From Gemmatimonadaceae bacterium (GTDB lineage Bacteria > Latescibacterota > UBA2968 > UBA8231): a stretch of 11,764 bases of DNA. A program made the translations under genes and the position numbers. Numbering within the stretch: position 1 is the stretch's first letter; each line of letters starts with the position of its first letter. Positions 6,922-11,764 of the stretch are shown in pieces. The DNA is taken from assembly GCA_002726335.1 (NCBI GenBank), contig PBSR01000202.1:1-11764 (forward strand), in the 5' to 3' direction. Under the pieces are notes generated by a model. It was not told the DNA's origin and made no database searches. It was given only the letters and a program-made list of their open reading frames with translations.

Positions 6922-7848
6922 ATGATGGATGATCGATCATGCCCCGGCACTCGCGTCGCGGCGGTCCTGCTCCTGTTGACGGCGTGCGGCGAGACCACCG
7001 AATCCACGCCAGAGCCGTGGGAGCTGGCTGGCCACGCGGCCGAGCAGGCCTACCGGGACCAGCAGATGGAGCAGGCCGAAGCCGGGTTCCGTGAGGCCTT
7101 GCGGCTGGCGTCGGCAGCCGGGTCGTCGACTGGCCGCATGCACGCTCTGGAGGGTCTGGCGGCGTCTCACGCCGCCACCGGAAAACTGGCGATCGCCGAC
7201 AGCCTCTACTGCATCCTGCTGGACCTGCAGCAGCAACGCCTCGAGGCGGACAGCCTGTCCGGTATGGTGGTCGTGCGCACGCTGGGATCCCTTGGTGAGA
7301 TCAACCTGAGTCGCGGTGAGATCGATGGCGCCGAGGGGTACTTCTCCCGCATCATGGAACTGGATCGCTCCGGTCTCGTCGACCTGCGACCGGAGGAGCC
7401 CGCCCTGGCCTATGCCCTGCATGGCCGGGGAAAGGTCCTTGCCGCCCGCGGCCGGGCCGCCGCCGCCGACTCCCTGCGCAGCCGGGCTCAGGGGCTCAGA
7501 CTCTTCGCCCAGGGATTCTCCCTGTACATCGGCGATGATATGGTGCGCGCCGAGCAGGCCTGGCGCCGCGCCCTCGCGCACCAGGAAGAGGGCCTCGGCG
7601 CCGAACATGAGGATGTAGCCCGTACCGCCCATGCCCTCGGCCAGTTGCTGGAGCTTCTTGGCCGGCGTCAGGATGCGATCGACCAGTATCACCGTGCGGC
7701 CCGGGTCTACGCCACTACGGCTGCCTCCCCCATCGACGAGGCCCGCGTACTCGACGACCTGGCCTTACTGCTGCAGACGCAGGAACTGGGGCGCAGTGAC
7801 AGTCTGCGTTCACGCGCCTCCCGCCTCCGACAGGACCTGGACTCATGA
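6922..7848 (+). CDS. TPR-containing lipoprotein, second copy of the paralogous pair
   Basis: The 308-residue product has a short lipoprotein signal (VAAVLLLLTAC, lipidation at C22) and a helical TPR-like body. It aligns nearly end to end with the lipoprotein at 4563: EQAYRDQQMEQAEAGFREAL near the N-terminus, GLAASHA, DSLSGMVVVRTLGSLGEI, DLRPEE, VLAARGR, RAEQAWRRAL, AHALGQLLELLGR and a C-terminal DSLRSRASRLR. By eye, roughly half the residues match. It follows the central TPR gene after 32 bases and overlaps the next gene, the Ldh2-type dehydrogenase, by four bases (ATGA), so it ties the TPR block to the metabolic genes. A second in-frame ATG follows the first directly, and no good Shine-Dalgarno motif is visible. 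The role is unknown. Confidence 0.87.
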   Translation: MMDDRSCPGTRVAAVLLLLTACGETTESTPEPWELAGHAAEQAYRDQQMEQAEAGFREALRLASAAGSSTGRMHALEGLAASHAATGKLAIADSLYCILLDLQQQRLEADSLSGMVVVRTLGSLGEINLSRGEIDGAEGYFSRIMELDRSGLVDLRPEEPALAYALHGRGKVLAARGRAAAADSLRSRAQGLRLFAQGFSLYIGDDMVRAEQAWRRALAHQEEGLGAEHEDVARTAHALGQLLELLGRRQDAIDQYHRAARVYATTAASPIDEARVLDDLALLLQTQELGRSDSLRSRASRLRQDLDS

Positions 7849-8852
7849 ACCGTCCCCCCGCCGATTTCACCGCCATCGATGCCGGTCAGTTACAGTCCTT
7901 CAGCGCCGCATGCTTCACGGCTGCCGGACTGCGGGCGGATCACGCGGAGCTGATCGCGAGGCTGCTCACCGGCTCCGACCTGCGCGGCGTTCGCTCCCAC
8001 GGCAATCGATCCATGCCGCGGTACTGCCGTTCCTTGCAGGAGGGCGGGACGAACGCCAGGCCGGACCTTCGCGTACTCAGCGAAACCGACAACTCGATCC
8101 TCGTCGGCGGCGATGGCGGACTGGGCTATGCACCGATGATGCAGGCCACCGAGGCGGCCATCGACAAGGCGAAGAAGCGCGGCGTCGCCGTCGGTGCCAC
8201 CTGTCACCACGGGCACTACGGCTCTGCCGGGCACTACGTGCGGCGCGCCATGGAAGCCGGATGTACGGCCTTTTCGGTCCAGGGCACCCACCCCGGTAAA
8301 TTCGGCGAGGGCGGCGGCAACCCGGGCAAGCAGGCCGCGTACTGGGGTAACCCGCCCATCTGTTTCGGCCTGCCTTCGGAGCAGGAGCCACCGCTCATTC
8401 TCGATGCCGCCACCTGTATCATGGCCGACTACCAGCGCGGACCAGAGTTCGACGCGCTGCAGAGCTTGATTCCCGCGGCCTTCTTCAAGTCCATGGGATA
8501 TACCGGAATCGCCACCGCCCTTGGCGGGTGTTTCGTCGGTCAGAACAACGAGGCGGCCCGTGAGGTGACCGAACGCTGGCCTCGTGCCAACAGCGGCGGT
8601 CTCATCATCGTCATGAGCCTGGGCCTGTTCACCGATCCCGAGGAGGTGACTTCGGGCACCGACGATCTGGTGCGGGGCGTGCGTGAGCAGATGGATCCCC
8701 TTCCGGGATACGACGAAGCGACGACTCCGGGTACCATCGAACACCACAACGAGAACGACTACCGTCACGCTGGCATCCCCATCCCCGCCGAAGACCTCGA
8801 GAAACTCGAGGAAGCCGGCCACGATCTGGGTGTCGCCGTGCCGTGGCGTTGA
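7845..8852 (+). CDS. Ldh2-family (malate/L-lactate dehydrogenase type) NAD(P)-dependent oxidoreductase
   Basis: The 335-residue cytoplasmic protein belongs to the family of malate/L-lactate, ureidoglycolate and 2,3-diketo-L-gulonate reductases, which interconvert 2-hydroxy and 2-oxo acids with NAD(P)H. Visible marks are the DLRGVRSHG block (45-53), whose H52 matches the histidine proposed as catalytic in E. coli YiaK; YGSAGHY (125-131) for the usual HFGAAGYY; and the nucleotide-site-like GNPPICFGLPS (168-178) with LILDAAT (184-190). It is atypical: the NSNHFG motif is replaced by His-rich CHHGHYG (120-126), and the segment after LDAAT is shorter than in most members. Substrate is therefore open. 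The start overlaps the preceding TPR stop (ATGA), and the transketolase genes follow 25 bases downstream, suggesting a role in sugar or sugar-acid metabolism. Confidence 0.85.
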   Translation: MNRPPADFTAIDAGQLQSFSAACFTAAGLRADHAELIARLLTGSDLRGVRSHGNRSMPRYCRSLQEGGTNARPDLRVLSETDNSILVGGDGGLGYAPMMQATEAAIDKAKKRGVAVGATCHHGHYGSAGHYVRRAMEAGCTAFSVQGTHPGKFGEGGGNPGKQAAYWGNPPICFGLPSEQEPPLILDAATCIMADYQRGPEFDALQSLIPAAFFKSMGYTGIATALGGCFVGQNNEAAREVTERWPRANSGGLIIVMSLGLFTDPEEVTSGTDDLVRGVREQMDPLPGYDEATTPGTIEHHNENDYRHAGIPIPAEDLEKLEEAGHDLGVAVPWR

Positions 8853-8863
8853 TGCAGCAACCG

Positions 8864-8869
8864 AGGAGG
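8864..8869 (+). promoter_or_regulatory. Ribosome binding site of the transketolase N-subunit gene
   Basis: AGGAGG lies eight bases before the ATG at 8878. It selects that ATG over the in-frame ATG at 8683, which lies inside the upstream dehydrogenase gene. Confidence 0.8.
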
Positions 8870-8877
8870 GAAGGACC

Positions 8878-9756
8878 ATGAGTTCTGACGGTAGAGTTTC
8901 CACCGAACGCCTGCGGCAACTGCGGCAGACGGCAATCCGGCTTCGACGCCATGTGGTGGAATCGGTCCATCACGCCGGCGCCGGACATCTGGGCGGCCCC
9001 ATGTCGGCGGCGGAGATTCTCACGGCGCTGTACTTCGAAGTGATGAACGTCGATCCGAACCACCCGGACGACCCCGACCGCGATCGCTTCATCCTGTCGA
9101 AGGGACACTGCTCCATCGGCCTGTACGCCGCCCTCGCGCTGCGCGGCTATTTCCCGGAGGATGAGCTGAAGACCTTCGATGCCATCGATTCACGTCTCCA
9201 GGGGCATCCCGACATGGCCGTACTGCCCGGCCTCGACATGTCTACCGGATCTCTGGGGCAGGGGCTGTCCCCCGGCATCGGTATGGCCCTCGCCGCGCGG
9301 CTGCAGAACAAGGACTACCACACCTGGGTCCTGATCGGAGACGGTGATTCGCAGGAGGGTCAAATCTGGGAAGCCGCCTTCGTCGCGGCGCGGTATGACC
9401 TCGACAATCTCACCTGCATCCTCGACTGGAACGGATTGCAGCAGTACGGCTGGGCGACGGCGGCGGGATACGCCAGCGATGACAGGTTGCCGCCACAGGA
9501 GAACCCCGCCGCCCGCTGGCAATCCTTCGGCTGGCACACGGTAGAGATCGACGGCCACGATCCGCAGCAGATCGTCAGCGCCTGTGTCGAGGCGCGTGGT
9601 TTCGACGGCAAGCCGGTTCTCATCATCGCCCGCACCACCAAGGGCAAAGGGATCTCCTACATGGAAGGCGACTACAGCTGGCACTCCCGACCGGTAACCG
9701 ATGATGACCTGAGTGTTGCCCGCCAGGAGCTGGCGGCACAGGAGGAGGCTCTCTGA
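8878..9756 (+). CDS. Transketolase, N-terminal (thiamine diphosphate/Mg-binding) subunit
   Basis: The 292-residue product matches the N-terminal half of transketolase in its split form. It carries GHLGGPMSAAEIL (36-48), the substrate and cofactor histidine motif LSKGH (73-77), GHPD (109-112), GSLGQGLSPGIGMALA (124-139), and the ThDP/Mg motif starting GDGDSQEG (154-161) and ending at LDWN (182-185). With the C-terminal subunit it should transfer two-carbon ketol units between phosphorylated sugars in the cytoplasm. The length is normal for split transketolases. The start is set by a strong Shine-Dalgarno sequence. The stop overlaps the ATG of the C-subunit gene (TGATG), which fits stoichiometric production of a two-subunit enzyme. 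Placement behind a dehydrogenase rather than pentose-phosphate genes suggests a specialised donor or acceptor. Confidence 0.93.
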   Translation: MSSDGRVSTERLRQLRQTAIRLRRHVVESVHHAGAGHLGGPMSAAEILTALYFEVMNVDPNHPDDPDRDRFILSKGHCSIGLYAALALRGYFPEDELKTFDAIDSRLQGHPDMAVLPGLDMSTGSLGQGLSPGIGMALAARLQNKDYHTWVLIGDGDSQEGQIWEAAFVAARYDLDNLTCILDWNGLQQYGWATAAGYASDDRLPPQENPAARWQSFGWHTVEIDGHDPQQIVSACVEARGFDGKPVLIIARTTKGKGISYMEGDYSWHSRPVTDDDLSVARQELAAQEEAL

Positions 9757-10730
9757 TGGCGAACCTGACGGTCACCGATGAACTCGTCGCCCAGCGCGAC
9801 GTCTTCGGCAATACCCTCGTCGAGCTGATCGACGACGAACCGCGCACCTACGTACTCGACGCCGATCTGGCCAATTCGACAAAAGCCGACATCGTCTCGA
9901 AGCAACGCCCCGAGCACTTCCTGGAGATGGGCATTGCCGAGCAGAACATGATGGGCGTCGCCGCCGGCATGGCTTGCTGCGGACTGATCCCCTGGCTGTC
10001 CAGCTTCGCCGTGTTTCTCGTCAACCGCGATCTCGATCAGCTGCGTGTCGTCGTGGCGCAGCCGAATCTCAACGTCAAGATCGGCTCCGCCTACACGGGT
10101 CTGCTCACCGGCAAGACCGGCAAGACGCATCAGGAAGTCTCCGACATCGCCATCATGCGCTCCATACCCAACATCACCGTGCTGGCGCCGGCCGATGGTG
10201 TGGAGACCCGGCAGGCCATGCTCGCGGCCAACGAGTGGGACGGTCCCGTCTACCTGCGCCTGACCCGCGATCCCCACCCGACGATCTTTGCCAGCGCCGA
10301 AGGCTCCGACACCCCCGCGGTCAACGCCTTCGAGATCGGCAAGGCGTATGTCGTCCGCGAAGGCGACGACGTCACAATCATGGCCACGGGTGTACAGACT
10401 GTACGCGCCCTGCAGGCGGCAGACCTGCTGGCCACCGCGGGTGTGTCGGCCCACGTGCTGCACGTACCGTCCCTCAAGCCGATCGACTCGGCGGCCATCA
10501 TCGACGCGGCGCAGAAAACAGGGCGTGTAGTAACCACCGAGGATCACAGTATCATCGGTGGTTTGGGCGGCGCCGTCGCCGAGATCCTCGGCGAGAACGC
10601 GCCGACGCCGATGGCTCGGGTCGGCATCCAGGACACCTTCGGCGAATCGGCACCGAACGATGAGCTGCTCGAGAAGTACGGTCTCACCCCGGAGCATATC
10701 GCCGCCGCCGCTCGTCGGCTTATCGGATAG
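9756..10730 (+). CDS. Transketolase, C-terminal (pyrimidine-binding) subunit
   Basis: The 324-residue product is the partner of the preceding gene. The pyrimidine-binding domain contains EMGIAEQNM (57-65), where E62 is the conserved glutamate that activates thiamine diphosphate, and GKTHQE (122-127) with the conserved histidine H125. The C-terminal transketolase domain begins near residue 195 (FEIGKAYVVREG, then IMATGVQTV), with EDHSIIGGLGGAVAE toward the end. Length and domain order are those of split transketolases; 1-deoxyxylulose-5-phosphate synthase is unlikely because that is a single longer chain. GGAGGAGG a few bases upstream and the one-base overlap with the N-subunit stop support the ATG. 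It is the last gene of the apparent operon that begins at 4563. Confidence 0.93.
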   Translation: MANLTVTDELVAQRDVFGNTLVELIDDEPRTYVLDADLANSTKADIVSKQRPEHFLEMGIAEQNMMGVAAGMACCGLIPWLSSFAVFLVNRDLDQLRVVVAQPNLNVKIGSAYTGLLTGKTGKTHQEVSDIAIMRSIPNITVLAPADGVETRQAMLAANEWDGPVYLRLTRDPHPTIFASAEGSDTPAVNAFEIGKAYVVREGDDVTIMATGVQTVRALQAADLLATAGVSAHVLHVPSLKPIDSAAIIDAAQKTGRVVTTEDHSIIGGLGGAVAEILGENAPTPMARVGIQDTFGESAPNDELLEKYGLTPEHIAAAARRLIG

Positions 10731-10836
10731 GCGCCTCACGGGGGGTGTGTGGGTTTCGCTCCTGGGTTGCCCGATGGCGAGAATCGCCTACCTTATTACG
10801 TCATGGTGATGGGCCGTTACAGAACTGCCCGCACAG

Positions 10837-10872
10837 GAAAAGTGCGCCGTCTGCGGTGCACTTTTCTTTTTT
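10837..10872 (+). terminator. Rho-independent terminator (or leader attenuator)
   Basis: A 13-bp stem (10837-10849 paired with 10854-10866, one G-T wobble) closes a TCTG tetraloop and is followed by six T residues. It lies 107 bases after the transketolase C-subunit stop and is the natural end of that transcript. Because the zinc-ribbon gene starts only 41 bases after the T-run, the hairpin may instead or also sit in that gene's leader. The 106 bases between the transketolase stop and the stem hold no recognisable gene and no convincing promoter. Confidence 0.85.
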
Positions 10873-10912
10873 GAGGCCCCTTTCGAATCCCCAGCCCGGA
10901 GAAAAGACCTCG

Positions 10913-11629
10913 GTGTCGCTCAAGGAAGGTCTGCAGCTGCTGCTCAAGGTGCAGGACGTCGATCTTGAACTGAAAACCCTCGAAGAGGCCAAGAGCAAAT
11001 ACCCCGAGGAAATCTCGCGTCGGCAAGCCGAGATCACGCGAGCCGAGGGTGGCCTGAAGGAACTGACCGATCGCCTGGCAGAACTGGAAAGGCGGCGGCG
11101 CCAGAACGAACGTGAACTCGAGACCGCCCGCGAACAGCTGAAAAAGCTCGAAGCGCGGTTCTCCGAGGTGAAGACGAACAAGGAATACGACGCGCTCCAG
11201 ATCGAAGTCGAAGCCTGCAAGGGCAAGATGTCGGAGCACGAGGGTGCGATCCTCGAGATCATCGAGTCCAGTGACGGCATCGGTGAGCAGGTTGAGTTGG
11301 AAACGCAGGATGTCGAGGAGCTGCGTCAGGAGCAGCAGGCCCGCATCGACGAACTGCAGGCCAAGCTCGATTCGCTGCAGGGCGAAGTCGATGGTGTACA
11401 GTCCCGTCGGCAGGCCGCCATTCGGGGCATCGATGGCGCCCTGTTGCGCAATTATGACAATATCAGAGGCGGCCGCGGCCTGACGGTGGCACCCGTGCGC
11501 AAGAGTTCCTGTGGTGCCTGTTACCGACAGCTGCCGGCGCAGATGAAGACCGTCGTGCGACGCTCCGAGGAGGTCAGTATCTGCGAGAGTTGCGGCGCCA
11601 TCATGGCCTGGGACGACGAGTCTTCTTGA
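10913..11629 (+). CDS. Coiled-coil C4-type zinc-ribbon protein (CT398/zf-RING_7 family)
   Basis: Read from GTG 10913, the protein has 238 residues, normal for this family. Residues about 5-170 are a charged, heptad-rich antiparallel coiled coil, including the family signature VKTNKEYDAL (86-95). The C-terminus is a zinc ribbon with C200-x2-C203 and C224-x2-C227. Family members are thought to bind nucleic acid or protein, and the biochemical role is not firmly known. GGAGA at 10898-10902 lies about ten bases before the GTG. The frame is open back to 10745, but that extension runs through the terminator hairpin and lacks family character. The stop lies a few bases before rnpB, so the RNase P RNA may be co-transcribed. 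Zinc-ribbon genes of this type beside rnpB are, as I recall, seen in several bacterial phyla. Confidence 0.9.
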   Translation: MSLKEGLQLLLKVQDVDLELKTLEEAKSKYPEEISRRQAEITRAEGGLKELTDRLAELERRRRQNERELETAREQLKKLEARFSEVKTNKEYDALQIEVEACKGKMSEHEGAILEIIESSDGIGEQVELETQDVEELRQEQQARIDELQAKLDSLQGEVDGVQSRRQAAIRGIDGALLRNYDNIRGGRGLTVAPVRKSSCGACYRQLPAQMKTVVRRSEEVSICESCGAIMAWDDESS

Positions 11630-11632
11630 TTT

Positions 11633-11764
11633 GAGCCGGAGTGGCTCGGGTGATGCGCGGGGCGGACAAGCAAGCTTGCTTCGGCAAGCAGTTGCTCGCT
11701 CTGAGGAAAGTCCGAGCTCCACAGGGCAGGATGCTGGGTAACGCCCAGGGGGGGTGACCCCACA
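11633..11764 (+). ncRNA. rnpB: RNase P RNA, class A, 5' part (3' end off window)
   Basis: The core GAGGAAAGTCCGAGCTCC (11703-11720), followed by ACAGGGCAGGATGCTGGGTAAC and on through a GCCCAG-closed hairpin (P8) and GGGG-TGA-CCCC (P9), is the conserved P4-P9 start of bacterial RNase P RNA. Upstream, GCGGG pairs with CTCGC around an inner GCTTGC-TTCG-GCAAGC hairpin, matching P3. The 5' end is estimated from P1/P2 and is good to only a few bases. The RNA is the catalytic component that trims tRNA 5' leaders. It begins almost directly after the zinc-ribbon stop, with no obvious promoter between, so it is either processed from a longer transcript or driven from within that gene. Confidence 0.93.

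Noticed and set aside
6929..6940. Perfect 12-base palindrome ATGATCGATCAT just after the start of the third TPR gene
   Set aside because: It lies within codons and is built of GATC steps. A single site without a second copy or a nearby regulator gives no support for an operator.
8683..8877. Longer transketolase N-subunit starting at the ATG at 8683
   Set aside because: The extra 65 residues overlap the dehydrogenase gene and have no transketolase character. AGGAGG at 8864 clearly selects the ATG at 8878.
10745..10912. Longer zinc-ribbon protein starting at 10745
   Set aside because: The extension runs through a strong terminator hairpin and is low-quality sequence for a protein. The family N-terminus matches the GTG at 10913.

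Overview
The window is GC-rich and densely coded. It holds nine protein-coding genes (one cut by the left edge) and the 5' part of an RNase P RNA cut by the right edge. Lipobox signal peptides, an exported VCBS/ASPIC protein, a bacterial class A RNase P RNA and sigma70-like promoter elements point to a diderm bacterium. The mix of a URO-D-superfamily enzyme, an enolase-superfamily enzyme, a CRTAC1-like protein, an Ldh2-type dehydrogenase and a split transketolase recalls environmental lineages such as Planctomycetes, Latescibacterota, Poribacteria or Gemmatimonadota. That assignment is an impression from gene content, not a phylogenetic result. I saw no mobile element, CRISPR array, tRNA or phage gene.

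Left part (1-2815): a minus-strand pair encodes a divergent uroporphyrinogen-decarboxylase-superfamily protein and, 4 bases after its stop, the start of a BNR/propeller-like protein that runs off the window. A 228-bp spacer separates this pair from a plus-strand enolase-superfamily (mandelate racemase/muconate cycloisomerase type) enzyme. That enzyme keeps only part of the usual active site.

Centre (2841-7848): a minus-strand exported protein with seven calcium-binding VCBS/FG-GAP motifs and a C-terminal ASPIC/UnbV domain is divergent from three consecutive TPR lipoproteins. The first and third lipoproteins are clear paralogues, and the second is an unrelated, longer TPR protein placed between them. 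A near-consensus promoter (TTGACC-N17-GATAAT) faces the TPR genes. Neither divergent gene has an ATG at a sensible place, so both starts are uncertain.

Right-centre (7845-10730): an Ldh2-family NAD(P)-dependent oxidoreductase overlaps the third TPR gene by four bases (ATGA). It is followed by the N- and C-terminal subunits of a split transketolase, which overlap by one base (TGATG). The six genes from 4563 to 10730 therefore look like one transcription unit coupling envelope TPR lipoproteins to a small carbohydrate-metabolism module. A strong Rho-independent hairpin lies about 107 bases after the last gene.

Right end (10913-11764): a coiled-coil C4 zinc-ribbon protein (CT398/zf-RING_7 type) is followed within a few bases by rnpB. 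The hairpin lies only about 40 bases before the zinc-ribbon gene, so it may also act as a leader attenuator for that gene and rnpB.

The most interesting candidate for an undescribed system is the VCBS/ASPIC protein plus three TPR lipoproteins and their coupling to an Ldh2/transketolase module. The enolase-superfamily enzyme with a histidine at the third metal-ligand position comes next.
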